From Desulfuromonadaceae bacterium (GTDB taxonomy: Bacteria > Desulfobacterota > Desulfuromonadia > Geobacterales > Pseudopelobacteraceae): 64,000 nt of DNA. How positions within the stretch are numbered: the stretch's first letter is position 1; each line of letters starts with the position of its first letter. Below the pieces are notes generated by a model. The model saw nothing but the letters and a program-made list of their open reading frames with translations, ran no database searches and was not told the origin of the DNA. Position numbers and translations under genes: made by a program. The stretch lies in assembly GCA_028683855.1 (NCBI GenBank), contig JAQUHA010000010.1:1-64000 (forward strand), given 5' to 3'. This document shows positions 8,106 through 17,708 of this stretch, one piece after another.

Positions 8106-8678
8106 CTACTTAGCCAGTTTAACCGACTTTATTAACACCGGAGTTTCTGGAAAGTTCTGAAATACCATATTCACATTTTGTGTCTTAACCGCAACAATCT
8201 TATCCACAACTTCCATTCCGGCGACAACCTTGCCAAACACGGCATAACCGGCTCCATCAGGATTAGGTCGGTTAAGCATATCATTATTTACCACGTTAAT
8301 AAAAAACTGAGAGGTTGCGCTGTCCGGGGCTGATGTTCTAGCCATTGATATAGTGCCGCGATCATTTTTCAAACCATTGGCAGCCTCATTTTTAACCGGT
8401 GCGTTGGTACTCTTCTGTTTGCGATCCGGCGTAAAACCGCCACCCTGAGCCATAAATCCCGGAATAACACGATGAAATATGGTTCCGTTGTAAAAACCGC
8501 TTTTTACATAATCAAGAAAGTTTTTAACACTTAGCGGAGCCTCTTTTTCAAACAGCTCGATCTTCACATTACCAAGAGTTGTTTCCATAGTTACAACCGG
8601 ATTTTTCTTAACCTCTGCAGAAGCAAGACCAGCCATCAAACAGATAAGAGCTACTGCGCCTAGAAATCTTTTAAACAT
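8106..8678 (-). CDS. Exported cyclophilin-type peptidyl-prolyl isomerase
   Basis: A 190-residue cyclophilin with an N-terminal signal peptide (cleavage expected after LASA, residue about 21), so it acts in the periplasm as a protein-folding catalyst. The catalytic core is intact: FHRVIPGFMAQGG carries the active-site arginine, SQFFINV the conserved phenylalanine, and AVFGKV follows. A GGAGG site lies before ATG 8678. PpiA-like by location and size, but bacterial PpiA and PpiB are not cleanly separable here, so no symbol is given. Confidence 0.93.
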   Translation of the reverse strand: MFKRFLGAVALICLMAGLASAEVKKNPVVTMETTLGNVKIELFEKEAPLSVKNFLDYVKSGFYNGTIFHRVIPGFMAQGGGFTPDRKQKSTNAPVKNEAANGLKNDRGTISMARTSAPDSATSQFFINVVNNDMLNRPNPDGAGYAVFGKVVAGMEVVDKIVAVKTQNVNMVFQNFPETPVLIKSVKLAK

Positions 8679-8738
8679 AATATCCTCCAGATGTTTTTTT
8701 CTGCTGCAATATAAGTTAAATAACCACCAAAATCAATG

Positions 8739-9689
8739 TCAGGCAGATGCATCCCTAACCAGTTGAGCCAGACATTGAATGAATAGCGGAGAGCTGTTGA
8801 GGGATTCCATACGACGGAAATTCTTAATCCCCAGATGACGAGCCATTTCCGCATACTCAATATCAATTTCGTGAAGAGTTTCAATATGATCAGAAACAAA
8901 TGAGAGCGGAATCACTAGAACATCTGTCTGCCCAGTCGACGAGAGCTCTTTAAGCTTTTCTTCTGTAGATGGTTCGAGCCACTTAACCGGACCGGCTCGC
9001 GACTGAAATGCAAGGTGGTGAGACAAACCTCCGAACTGCTCCATAACCAATCTGACCGTACTCTCTATATGTTCGAGATATGGGTCTCCATCGGTAATAA
9101 AGGACTGCGGGAGTGAGTGAGCGGAGAAGAAGAGCTGCACCCGTGACCGATCTGCAAAAGACTTTAAACCATCTTCAATTTTTTCAGACAACGCTTTAAT
9201 ATACAGCGGATGATCGAAGAAGTGACGCACTTTCCTGAGAGTAAAGGCTCCGCGATACGCTTTTAGAGAACGATCCAGATCATTAAAACTCGATCCGCCG
9301 GTAGCTCTGGAATAGTGCGGATATAGCGAAAGCGCTACTATTTTCTTAATCCCCTCTTTTTCAACCGCAGCCAAAGTTTCAGCGGCAAAAGGATGCCAGT
9401 ATCGCATGACTGGAAAACATCGATATTGGCTTCCAAGCAGCGCTTCAAGAGCTCCACCCTGCTGCTCAGTCAACTCTCTTAACGGCGATTTCCCTCCTAT
9501 CTGAGCGTAGTTGGCGGCACTCTTTGAAGCCCTGCGCTTCACAATCATTTTAGCAATAAAGGGCTGCAGCAAAGCAGGACCGATTTTTATGATGTCCCTG
9601 TCAGAGAACAGATTGTATAAAAAGGGTTCAACCGATTCAAGCGAATCAGGCCCCCCCATCTGTAATAGAAGTACTGCGGTTCTCTCCAT
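8739..9689 (-). CDS. hemH: Ferrochelatase
   Basis: A 316-residue ferrochelatase, which inserts Fe2+ into protoporphyrin IX as the last step of protoheme synthesis. The family signature [10 protein letters not shown] contains the metal-binding histidine (residue about 186), and the second conserved block [14 protein letters not shown] carries the acidic partner residues. ATG 9689 was chosen because GGTGGAG lies just upstream and homologues begin close to [14 protein letters not shown]; a longer reading frame upstream overlaps the neighbouring glycosyltransferase end. The heme supply fits the many c-type cytochromes encoded nearby. Confidence 0.95.
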   Translation of the reverse strand: MERTAVLLLQMGGPDSLESVEPFLYNLFSDRDIIKIGPALLQPFIAKMIVKRRASKSAANYAQIGGKSPLRELTEQQGGALEALLGSQYRCFPVMRYWHPFAAETLAAVEKEGIKKIVALSLYPHYSRATGGSSFNDLDRSLKAYRGAFTLRKVRHFFDHPLYIKALSEKIEDGLKSFADRSRVQLFFSAHSLPQSFITDGDPYLEHIESTVRLVMEQFGGLSHHLAFQSRAGPVKWLEPSTEEKLKELSSTGQTDVLVIPLSFVSDHIETLHEIDIEYAEMARHLGIKNFRRMESLNSSPLFIQCLAQLVRDASA

Positions 9690-9747
9690 TAAAACTCCAC
9701 CTACTGGCAACAAGCTGCCGATTGTTGAGATATCTAAAACTATTCCA

Positions 9748-11358
9748 TCATTCAGGCTGGATTGGATAGATCGGGTCAACCAATTTTAAATTACCAATTC
9801 CTGATTTATTCCACAAAATAACTTTTTTGTTTCTGAAAGGGTACTGAAAATAAATATCTTCCTTATTTACCACTTCATCCGATGGTTCGTAGGTTATAAG
9901 AGCAACCTTTTCATACTCCGCCGCATATCCTGTAATTTCCGACTTTGTGTGAAGCTCAAGCAAAGGCCTGGTTAATCTTCCGATGAATTGATACTGTCCG
10001 TGATATTTCCCGTAGTGAAGTATGGTATAGCCATCTTCCTGTTTTTCTTTCAATCTTTGTGAAATATCGGTTACATCATATTTATGAAAAAAAGTGCTGC
10101 CACCGCACAGAATCATTACAAGAAGAGCAAGTGACGACAGAGCTGTACTATAAATAAGGCGGGTTACCGAGTGAGACCGGACAAAGAAAAGTGACAGACC
10201 AATAGCCAGAAGTCCTGCAGATAACCAACGCGTAACAGGGATACCAATATTAGCAATAAAGGGGATAGGTTTAATAAAAGGGAGTATAAATACCGCGATT
10301 CCGAGCAGGGCATAAAACATAGCAATCGGATTTCGGAGAACCGCTCTGTTTTCATCTGATGCCGCCATCGATATATTTCTTGCAAACAGCAGAGCGAATG
10401 CCGGCATAAGCGGTATAAGATAGTGAACCTGCTTGCCGCTTATCAATGATAAAAGTACAAGAGATGAACCTGCCCAGAGCATAATAAAGCGACGCCCTCC
10501 GTCATACTCTTTCCGCGAGCGGTCCCGCCAACTTGACGGTATTAGAATCCATGGGAGTAACAACAGAGCCAGCCATGGCAGATACCACCAGAAAGGGCGC
10601 TGATGTGCAAAGGAGTTTGCCACGCGGTTGACGGTCTGCCCCCACAATATAGCCTCCCTGTATGCTTTCCCCCCTGTCATTGCCGCCGGTATCAGCCAGA
10701 CAAGAACAACAGCAAGCCCGATAAAAACCGACAAAGTCAACCATGCGTACCATTTCTTTACAAATTTTTGTTCAGGTATCCATAAAAACGCCAGAAGTGA
10801 CACAGGAAGGGTGTACACAAAGATAACCGGCCCCTTGGTGAGTATCCCACCTCCAAAGGCTATACCGACAAGAACCCAATATTTCAACGCACTATTTTTT
10901 GCCGCAGAAAGTAGCCCGAAAAGTGACAGGAGAATCCAGAAAGTCAGAACTATATCAAACATTATCAATGCTGACCAAAGGAGATAGGAGAATGTTGAAG
11001 ATATTATGACAGATGCATATGCAGCTGTTTTTTCATCATTCCAGAGCAGAAGGGAGATTTTGTAAATCAGGGAGACATTCAACAGGCTGAATAGAATAGG
11101 AATGAAACGAAGGGTTAAACCGTTAACCCCGAAAACTGCCCAATCCAGATTAAAGAGCCAGAAAAGGAGCGGTGGTTTATGCGAATACGGAAGAGCGTTC
11201 TGTATAGGTACTATGTAGGAGTCATAAAGATTCATCTCCCAGGCGACAGAGAGATAACGTGTTTCATCAACCGGAAAATAAGGGAGGAGGAGAGAAATTA
11301 TAATTCCCGGAATCGCAATTATCAGAAAAGGAAACCATAATTTCTTAAGGAGAGACAT
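9748..11358 (-). CDS. Family 39 glycosyltransferase, ArnT-like integral membrane protein
   Basis: A 536-residue membrane protein of the GT-C superfamily with about a dozen hydrophobic helices. The N-terminal periplasmic loop has PVDETRY, the acidic catalytic-type motif of ArnT/PMT enzymes, followed by SHKPPLLFW. Such enzymes move a sugar from an undecaprenyl-phosphate carrier onto lipid A or another envelope acceptor. It overlaps the upstream LAB_N gene and follows a dolichol-phosphate-type GT2 gene, a common three-gene arrangement for lipid A sugar modification. The donor sugar is unknown; no aminoarabinose synthesis genes are present. Confidence 0.9.
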   Translation of the reverse strand: MSLLKKLWFPFLIIAIPGIIISLLLPYFPVDETRYLSVAWEMNLYDSYIVPIQNALPYSHKPPLLFWLFNLDWAVFGVNGLTLRFIPILFSLLNVSLIYKISLLLWNDEKTAAYASVIISSTFSYLLWSALIMFDIVLTFWILLSLFGLLSAAKNSALKYWVLVGIAFGGGILTKGPVIFVYTLPVSLLAFLWIPEQKFVKKWYAWLTLSVFIGLAVVLVWLIPAAMTGGKAYREAILWGQTVNRVANSFAHQRPFWWYLPWLALLLLPWILIPSSWRDRSRKEYDGGRRFIMLWAGSSLVLLSLISGKQVHYLIPLMPAFALLFARNISMAASDENRAVLRNPIAMFYALLGIAVFILPFIKPIPFIANIGIPVTRWLSAGLLAIGLSLFFVRSHSVTRLIYSTALSSLALLVMILCGGSTFFHKYDVTDISQRLKEKQEDGYTILHYGKYHGQYQFIGRLTRPLLELHTKSEITGYAAEYEKVALITYEPSDEVVNKEDIYFQYPFRNKKVILWNKSGIGNLKLVDPIYPIQPE

Positions 11359-11623
11359 CTTTCTTTTCCTTATTTATAAAATAAAGGTTCCGCAAATATA
11401 CTGTAGTACCGAATGACTGACCGAGGATAAAAACCGGATCTTTGCGATATATTGAATAAGCGAGCAGCACGAGTGATCCAACTATACTGAAATACCAGAA
11501 TGTTTCTGGTACAACGCTCTTCCTTTTTTTTTCTGTTGCTATCCACTGTACAACAAAACGCATGGTAAAAAAGAACTGGCCAACCAGCCCTATCGTGACC
11601 CAGGCAGACTCTGTCAGCCTCAT
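11345..11623 (-). CDS. LAB_N-domain membrane protein (lipid A synthase N-terminal-like)
   Basis: A 92-residue protein consisting of the LAB_N domain, three or so transmembrane helices with the signature FVVQWIATEKKRKSVVPETFW. The domain occurs at the N-terminus of some lipid-A-disaccharide synthases and, as here, as a separate small protein between GT2 and GT39 genes, where a flippase or scaffolding role has been suggested but not proven. The ATG at 11623 shares its A with the TAA stop of the GT2 gene (TAATG), so translation is coupled; a GTG nine bases earlier is possible but less likely. Confidence 0.88.
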   Translation of the reverse strand: MRLTESAWVTIGLVGQFFFTMRFVVQWIATEKKRKSVVPETFWYFSIVGSLVLLAYSIYRKDPVFILGQSFGTTVYLRNLYFINKEKKDVSP

Positions 11624-12342
11624 TAAGCGCACCGCCTTATTTCAATTTTTTTTGATCTCAGCCGGAGCCAGGAGACACCAATTATATCAATAATGCCGAC
11701 CCAGAGCCGGTTAAGAGTTCCGTACTTCGACACACCATGAATTCTGGATCTGTGACTGACTTCAACTGAGACGACATCTCCACCCTGCATCTGGATAAGA
11801 GCAGGCAGAAAGCGGTGCATATGATCAAAAAAGGGCAATTTGAGGAAGGCTGAGCGGTAAAACAGTTTAAGTCCGCATCCAGTATCCGGGGTCTGATCAC
11901 CCAGTAAAAAACCTCTAATCGAATTGGCTATCTTTGAAGATATGATGCGCCAGGCGGGGTCATTTCTTTTTTTTCTGAATCCGGCAACCATTCGCAGTTT
12001 AGAATTGCTGCTGTTCATCAAAGTATCGAGCAGTCCGGGAATATCAGCAGGATTATTCTGACCGTCTCCGTCCATTGTCGCTATAAACTTACCTTCAGCA
12101 TACTCTATTCCTGTTGCAACCGCTGCGCTCTGACCGGAAGTTGTTTCATGCTGAATCAGTCGCAACTCCGGAACAACCGGTTTCAATGCAAGCGCATTGT
12201 TATATGTAGAATCGCTGCTGGCGTCATCAACTACAATTATTTCGTACGAATAATCCAGATTGAGTTGCTTTATCTCTTTTATTAAAGCACAGATATTATC
12301 AGCTTCGTTGTATGCCGGTATTACTATTGAAAGATGTTTCAT
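11623..12342 (-). CDS. Family 2 glycosyltransferase, DPM1/ArnC-like
   Basis: A 239-residue GT2 enzyme. The GT-A fold starts with LSIVIPAYNEADNI; VVDDASSDST holds the nucleotide-binding acidic residues, and ATMDGDGQNNP is the metal-binding DxD-like motif. The family makes polyprenyl-phosphate sugars in the inner leaflet. The C-terminal membrane helices found in ArnC are missing or short, ending in a single amphipathic stretch. It is first of the GT2-LAB_N-GT39 unit. Its ribosome site is weak. Confidence 0.9.
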   Translation of the reverse strand: MKHLSIVIPAYNEADNICALIKEIKQLNLDYSYEIIVVDDASSDSTYNNALALKPVVPELRLIQHETTSGQSAAVATGIEYAEGKFIATMDGDGQNNPADIPGLLDTLMNSSNSKLRMVAGFRKKRNDPAWRIISSKIANSIRGFLLGDQTPDTGCGLKLFYRSAFLKLPFFDHMHRFLPALIQMQGGDVVSVEVSHRSRIHGVSKYGTLNRLWVGIIDIIGVSWLRLRSKKIEIRRCA

Positions 12343-12727
12343 GGCTTTTTGTTATGATCCTCCAGACTGCTCCCTGAAAGCAAAATCCAGGTTATCAGCA
12401 TCTCCGTCCAGAAATTAACAAGACAGGATTAGGCAAAGGCTCAGCAACTCCTTTATAGATATGTTTAATATTCGCATCTACAACTTTGATTAAAAAAACG
12501 GCTGAGATGATGATATGAATTGACGCAAAAGGTTGAGGCTAAACCCATTGCAAACATCTGTCAATCCAATTTTATGGACACAAATATGAAGGATTTGAGG
12601 GGTTTAAGGGGCTACTCCGACACGGAATAATTCCGATAATTTTCAATAGATATTTTAAATAGATACAGCCATTGCAATTACTGATTTGCAATGGCTGCAT
12701 CAACGAAAATTCTAAACCCTCAAACTG
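12343..12727. other. 385-base intergenic region
   Basis: No convincing gene is seen. The right part holds the cupin terminator hairpin (12666-12697). The left part is AT-rich and should contain the promoter of the glycosyltransferase unit, but I could not pick a good -35/-10 pair. An AT-rich segment around 12645-12660 (TATTTTAAATAG) also occurs in the palindrome upstream of rnfC. Confidence 0.5.
12666..12697 (-). terminator. Inverted repeat, probable terminator of the cupin gene
   Basis: A perfect 12-base inverted repeat, CAGCCATTGCAA and TTGCAATGGCTG, with an 8-base loop; GAT/ATC extends the stem beyond one mismatch. It begins 31 bases after the cupin stop. On the minus strand it runs into a T-rich but imperfect tail, so termination is probable rather than certain. 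Confidence 0.6.
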
Positions 12728-13045
12728 TCAGGCACGAATCATGGTAAGCAACATCTTAAATGGTTTAACAGCTTTCAACTCATGCACTATGTTCGCAGGC
12801 ATTATGATCATCTGTCCTGCAGAGACAGTTTGATACTCACCGTTTATGACCACCTCTGCTTCACCATCGACCACCTGAACAACTGCATCAAATGGAGCTG
12901 TATGTTCGCTCAGTCCCTGCCCCGCACCAAAAGAGAACATAGTCAACGTACCTATTTTTTTGTCGATCAATGTCTTGCTTACAACCGAACCATCCTGATA
13001 TGAAACGAGTTCGCTTAAAGTTAAAGCTGTACCTATAAGTTCCAT
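12728..13045 (-). CDS. Small cupin-domain protein
   Basis: A 105-residue single cupin barrel (cupin_2). The metal-ligand region reads GLSEHTAPFDAVVQVVDGEAEV, with one histidine and acidic residues, and the second motif PANIVHEL supplies another histidine. Family members bind metals or small ligands, and a function cannot be inferred further. It lies 57 bases after the EMO-like gene on the same strand and may be the last gene of the etf operon. It is followed by its own hairpin terminator. Confidence 0.85.
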   Translation of the reverse strand: MELIGTALTLSELVSYQDGSVVSKTLIDKKIGTLTMFSFGAGQGLSEHTAPFDAVVQVVDGEAEVVINGEYQTVSAGQMIIMPANIVHELKAVKPFKMLLTMIRA

Positions 13046-13102
13046 ACTGGCACCCCTTGAAGATTAATTTCTCAGTACTACAGCATATCAGCCAGCAGAA
13101 TG

Positions 13103-15100
13103 TCAACGTAACAGAGCTTCAGCCATAACCTCTGCTACATCACGAACCTTAACACCATCTGCTTTTATATCCTTCAAACCATCTTCAAACATTGTCATGC
13201 AGTAGGGGCACGCAACGCAGATAGTATCCGGATTCTTTTCCAACGCCTCATTCACACGCGTCAAGTTGATACGCTCGCCGATATGCTCTTCCATCCACAT
13301 TCTCCCGCCACCTGCACCGCAGCAGAAAGCATCGCTCCCTTTTCTATCCATCTCCACCGGAGCTTTACCGGTAGCTGCTTCCAGAAGAGTGCGCGGAGCA
13401 TCGTAAACATCATTATGCCTCCCCAGATAACACGAATCATGAAACAGCGCGATCCCCATCTCTTCCGTCTTTTTATCTACAACGAGTTTCCCCTCCTGTA
13501 TCAGACTATTAAGCATCTCTGTATGGTGAAGCACTTCCAGATCAAGCCCGAACTGCAGATAGTCGTTTTTCAGAGTACTAAAACAGTGTGGGCATTGAGT
13601 AATAATTTTTTTAACCCCGAGTTCAATAAACATGGTGACGTTTTCTCTTGCCATACGATCAAAAACGTACTCATTTCCAAGCCTGCGAATGCTATCGCCA
13701 CAACATTTTTCATCCTTGCCAAGAATACCCCATGAAACTCCAGCTTTATCAAGAAGTTGAGTCATTGCAACACTAACGTGTTTGTTGCGTGAATCAAATG
13801 AACCTGCACACCCGACATAGTAGAGATATTCCGTCTTTCCCTTCTCAAAAGGTTTAACATCGAGCTGGCTGCACCACTTGGTACGCTCTGAAGGGGCTAT
13901 CCCCCATGGGTTGCTGCGCCCCTCCATGTTTTCAAACAGATTAAGCAGTTCCTCAGGGAATTTAGACTCACTCTCAACAAGATGCCTGCGTAGCTTAATT
14001 AATTTAGGCATATGTTCAATAAAAACCGGACAAGCCTCCATACAGGCTCCACAGGTAGTACATGACCATATTGACTCTTCCGATATGCTCCCTTCGCCGC
14101 TCTCTCCAATCAACGGAACAGCCGGAGTTTTACCCTCTTTAAGCGAAGATCCGTTTTCAAGCAGGTTGACTTTTATATCATGAATTACGGCACGAGGATT
14201 AAGTGGTTTTCCCGTAATGCTTGCGGGGCATACATTCTGACAGCGCCCACACTCTGTACAGGCAAAAGAGTCCAGCAGGTCTTTCCAGCTGTAATTGTCT
14301 GCACGGTCAACACCAAATGTAGCTCCGGGAACAAACTCCTCTAAATTTTGTGTATTTGGTTTTCCCAGACGGCGGAAGAAGCAGTTTGGAATAGCGGTAA
14401 GTATGTGCATATGTTTACTGTTCGGGAGATAGCAGATAAAAATCAGAAGAGCCAGAGCATGAGCCCACCATGCAATAAAATGGATCAGCTCCAGATGATT
14501 CAGCGGCAACAGACCGGATATAAAGGAGGCTACAGGCATCACGCTGCCTGCTGCCTCTGACAGTACAGCGGAATCAGCTTTCGAATTATTTATGGCAACG
14601 GCAAGCTCTGTTGCATTAAGGGTAAACGAAGCCAGCATCAATATTGCAATAAGCCCGAGAATAAAGAAGGCATCCAGAGTACGAGCCTCCGGATAGGGGG
14701 GGGCAAACAAACGTCGGAGGGAAGCGACTATTACAGCCGTCAGAGCGAGCAGCGTAGCAATATCTATCATAAAGGCAAGCGGCAGATACAGCTCAAAGGG
14801 CAATTTTATTAACTTGATGGAATGAGGAAAAAGCCCATTTAAAATGAACTCCGTATTAGCAATAGTCAGAATGAGGAATGACCAGAAAATTATGAAGTGG
14901 TTGAACCCGAATGGCTTTGATATCACCCGCTTCTGTCCAAATGCGTATAAAAACATTTCGCCGAGACGTTTTCCAGCATTGTCAAAACGGTTTTCGGGGC
15001 GACCAAGAGCAATAAGACCAAACCTCTTCCAGCACCCCATTACAAACAGAGCAAGGGAAATAAAAAGAAGCGGTGCGAATATGGACGTATTGGGAGTCAT
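13103..15100 (-). CDS. Membrane FeS oxidoreductase, EMO-type ETF:menaquinone oxidoreductase
   Basis: A 665-residue protein with three parts. Residues 1-230 are NarI-like membrane helices with histidines suited to heme b (for example HSIK, HLELIHFIAWWAHALAL). Residues about 280-385 carry two [4Fe-4S] motifs, CTECGRCQNVCP and CTTCGACMEACP. Two CCG domains follow (about 425-660), ending in CCGAGGGRMWMEE. This is the architecture of the membrane enzyme reported to pass electrons from EtfAB to menaquinone in anaerobes oxidising fatty or aromatic acids. It is downstream of etfB-etfA on the same strand, 15 bases after etfA, which supports the role. An 8-base G run lies at 14696-14703. Confidence 0.88.
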   Translation of the reverse strand: MTPNTSIFAPLLFISLALFVMGCWKRFGLIALGRPENRFDNAGKRLGEMFLYAFGQKRVISKPFGFNHFIIFWSFLILTIANTEFILNGLFPHSIKLIKLPFELYLPLAFMIDIATLLALTAVIVASLRRLFAPPYPEARTLDAFFILGLIAILMLASFTLNATELAVAINNSKADSAVLSEAAGSVMPVASFISGLLPLNHLELIHFIAWWAHALALLIFICYLPNSKHMHILTAIPNCFFRRLGKPNTQNLEEFVPGATFGVDRADNYSWKDLLDSFACTECGRCQNVCPASITGKPLNPRAVIHDIKVNLLENGSSLKEGKTPAVPLIGESGEGSISEESIWSCTTCGACMEACPVFIEHMPKLIKLRRHLVESESKFPEELLNLFENMEGRSNPWGIAPSERTKWCSQLDVKPFEKGKTEYLYYVGCAGSFDSRNKHVSVAMTQLLDKAGVSWGILGKDEKCCGDSIRRLGNEYVFDRMARENVTMFIELGVKKIITQCPHCFSTLKNDYLQFGLDLEVLHHTEMLNSLIQEGKLVVDKKTEEMGIALFHDSCYLGRHNDVYDAPRTLLEAATGKAPVEMDRKGSDAFCCGAGGGRMWMEEHIGERINLTRVNEALEKNPDTICVACPYCMTMFEDGLKDIKADGVKVRDVAEVMAEALLR

Positions 15101-15115
15101 TTTATATTCCTTCTT

Positions 15116-16465
15116 TTAGACCGCTGTTGACGGATCTTTAGGATTATTTTTCTGTTTCAACTGCCTAATCGCCTTTGTAATTGCAGGAACAACCTTGAAC
15201 AAGTCACCAACGATACCGTAAGTCGCTACTTCAAAGATCGGTGCAGAGCTGTCACGGTTGATAGCTATAACCATATCGGAATCCTGCATTCCGACTAGGT
15301 GCTGAATTGCGCCTGATATTCCGCAGGCAATATATATTTTTGGTCTCACTGTTTTACCGGTCTGCCCAACCTGTCGATCTCCGGGCATCCAACCTGCGTC
15401 TACAGCACTACGCGATGCTCCAACTACACCACCCAGCTCATCGGCTAACTCCTGAAGCATGGCGAAATTTTCAGAGCCCATCATGCCGCGACCACCTGAT
15501 ATGATAAAATCAGCACCGTTTATATCAACGGCACCCTTGCCGTGAGAGTCCCTGATTATCTCGATTACTTTTGTTAGAACACTCTCTTCCGCGACTATGA
15601 AGTCATCACGGATGATTGTACCCGCCAATCCGTCAACACGTTCAGGCATCTGCATTACGTTGGGTCTGACTGTCGACATCTGCGGGCGGAATTTGTCACA
15701 CATAATAGTCGCCATTATATTGCCGCCAAAAGCGGGACGCGTCTGCATGAGATTACGCTTCTCATCTATGGCAAGTCCAGTACAGTCAGCTGTCAGACCG
15801 GTCGCAACGCGTGTGGCGATTGCGCCTGCCAGATCACGTCCCATCCCTGTCGCCCCCATAAGTATGACTTCGGGAAGGTATTTTTCTATCAGATGGCAAC
15901 AAGCTTCGACGTATGCTTCAGTTCGATAATGGTAATATACGGGTGCATCAAGCAGATATGCTTTGGCGGCGCCGTAGGCAAAAGCCTCCGTACAGAGGTG
16001 CTCAACATTATGCCCTACAACAACAGCTGACAGCTCCACCCCCAGACTACGGGCAAGACCGGCGCCGGCGCCAAGAAGTTCCCATGATACTTTAGCGGCC
16101 TCACCTTCAGTCTGTTCCACAAAGACCCAGACCCCCCTGTACCTGGAGAGTTTGAGAGCTAGTGCTGCAGCCTCTTCATCTATATCTTCAGCTTCGCCCC
16201 CCCCTTCTGAGGATGCAAACTCGTCAAGCAGCCTAAGCTCTTCATCGGTAAAAAACATTTCAATTGCGGCTGCCGGACATATTTTAATGCACTTTTGACA
16301 ACCGATACATTTGGCAGTCTCAACTACAGGTTCCCCCGAATCTGTCATCTCAATGCAGTTTACCGGGCATGAACTCTGGCAACGAGCACCGCAGGCTATG
16401 CAACGCCCATCAAGCAATCTGGCTTTACCACGGGGCTTCTTAACTTTTGGTTTTGCTTCTGTCAT
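15116..16465 (-). CDS. etfA: Electron transfer flavoprotein alpha subunit with N-terminal ferredoxin domain
   Basis: A 449-residue EtfA, longer than usual because of an N-terminal two-cluster ferredoxin domain (residues about 15-75; CIACGARCQSSCP and CIGCQKCIKICP). The ETF alpha core follows, and the FAD-binding C-terminal domain has the signature GVVGASRSAVDAGWMPGDRQ. The subunit pairs with EtfB to carry electrons from acyl-CoA or other dehydrogenases. The ferredoxin extension is known in ETFs of anaerobes, some of them bifurcating or ferredoxin-linked. A C8 run (16197-16204) encodes a Gly-rich linker between the two parts. The partner genes etfB and the EMO-like gene flank it. Confidence 0.94.
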   Translation of the reverse strand: MTEAKPKVKKPRGKARLLDGRCIACGARCQSSCPVNCIEMTDSGEPVVETAKCIGCQKCIKICPAAAIEMFFTDEELRLLDEFASSEGGGEAEDIDEEAAALALKLSRYRGVWVFVEQTEGEAAKVSWELLGAGAGLARSLGVELSAVVVGHNVEHLCTEAFAYGAAKAYLLDAPVYYHYRTEAYVEACCHLIEKYLPEVILMGATGMGRDLAGAIATRVATGLTADCTGLAIDEKRNLMQTRPAFGGNIMATIMCDKFRPQMSTVRPNVMQMPERVDGLAGTIIRDDFIVAEESVLTKVIEIIRDSHGKGAVDINGADFIISGGRGMMGSENFAMLQELADELGGVVGASRSAVDAGWMPGDRQVGQTGKTVRPKIYIACGISGAIQHLVGMQDSDMVIAINRDSSAPIFEVATYGIVGDLFKVVPAITKAIRQLKQKNNPKDPSTAV

Positions 16466-16525
16466 GTAAGCTCCAAAATCAGCTACGTTAAAAAATGTGT
16501 CTATACGCTACTACGCAGCGGCTTA

Positions 16526-17341
16526 TTAAATAGGCAACATATCCTTAGCCATAAGTTTTTCAACCAGTAATGATGCAGCCCCCTCTGGATCAGCATTTCC
16601 ATCTCCAAGAATTTCCCCTTTATCACGCTCAGGCGAAAATATCTTTGAGACCCATGTCGGAGAGCCTTTAAGTCCTATCTGCTGTTCATCAAGCTGCAGC
16701 GTACTGTTATTCCAGACCTCTACCAGAGCATCAGCAGCTGCCAGCCTCATCTGTACTTTTGGATAGCGCGGACGATTAAGTTCCCTGACAACAGTGAGCA
16801 TTGCCGGCAACGGAGCCTCAACTATTTCATGCCTACCTTCAAGTTTACGGCTGACTCTGATGATTTTTGTTTGAAAATCAATATTTACGATCTTATCAAC
16901 AAGTGTCAACTGGCGATAATCAAGCCGACTGGCAATCCCCGGACCAACCTGAGCCGTATCACCGTCAATTGTCTGTTTGCCGCATAGCACTAACCCGACC
17001 TCATCAACGTCAGAGTGCAGACGGGTTATTGCCGCTGCAAGAACATTGCTTGTTGCCAGAGTATCAGCACCTCCAAAAACACGATCGGAGAGCAGAATCG
17101 CATGATCGACTCCAAGTGCAAGCGCCTTTTTAAGAGTGCCTTCAGCGTTAGGTGGTCCCATCGAAATTGCGGCAACCCTGCAGCCGAAGCGGTCTTTAAG
17201 GCGAAGTGCCTCCTCAAGGGCATGGGTGTCATAGGGGTTGACAATAAAGGGTATTCCATCCCGAACGAGTGTGTTGGTGACTGGATCTATCTGAACCTGT
17301 GTCGTATCCGGCACCTGTTTTATACAGACAACTATCAGCAT
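16526..17341 (-). CDS. etfB: Electron transfer flavoprotein beta subunit
   Basis: A 271-residue EtfB beginning MLIVVCIKQVPDT, with the family signature region around VLCGKQTIDGDTAQVGPGIA that binds AMP or, in bifurcating types, a second FAD. It forms the soluble heterodimer with EtfA. ATG 17341 is preceded by GGGAGT; a GTG 15 bases earlier would fall inside that site and is rejected. First gene of the etfB-etfA-emo(-cupin) operon. A 15-base palindrome lies 62 bases upstream. Which dehydrogenase feeds it is not visible here. Confidence 0.95.
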   Translation of the reverse strand: MLIVVCIKQVPDTTQVQIDPVTNTLVRDGIPFIVNPYDTHALEEALRLKDRFGCRVAAISMGPPNAEGTLKKALALGVDHAILLSDRVFGGADTLATSNVLAAAITRLHSDVDEVGLVLCGKQTIDGDTAQVGPGIASRLDYRQLTLVDKIVNIDFQTKIIRVSRKLEGRHEIVEAPLPAMLTVVRELNRPRYPKVQMRLAAADALVEVWNNSTLQLDEQQIGLKGSPTWVSKIFSPERDKGEILGDGNADPEGAASLLVEKLMAKDMLPI

Positions 17342-17402
17342 TAATTTGACTCCCACGCAGAACTATATTTGCAAGAATATATTTAACATTCACAAGAAAA
17401 AT

Positions 17403-17417
17403 GCTCAATTATTGAGC
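17403..17417 (-). promoter_or_regulatory. Palindrome upstream of etfB (candidate operator)
   Basis: The sequence GCTCAAT-T-ATTGAGC is a perfect 15-base inverted repeat 62 bases upstream of the etfB start. It is the only strong dyad in the AT-rich region 17342-17708, which otherwise holds no convincing gene and must contain the promoters for etfB and for the threonine aldolase. Operator function is inferred from position. Confidence 0.45.
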
Positions 17418-17708
17418 AAGTGATACAGATAATCAGCTACCTAACATCATAAATGTTCCATACCTCAAAACGATAATAAGTTGCAAGCTATTATACTTTT
17501 ACAAAAGTTATTTAGTTTGATTAAAATATGTGCAAGAAATGCCCAAATAACAGACAGGCTTCCGAATGCAGACACTCACCCTCAAAGCAGTATAGAAACG
17601 GGAGAGAAAGTACAATTGCAAACGACTTATGTGAAAACTTCTGGCATCAAATAATCACAGGTGTTAGATTAGCGATTGAAAGATCTTGCTCTGACAGGAA
17701 CAATCACT

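Noticed and set aside
9690..9779. Longer N-terminus for ferrochelatase
   Set aside because: It would overlap the glycosyltransferase end and has no ribosome site; ATG 9689 has one and matches the family start.
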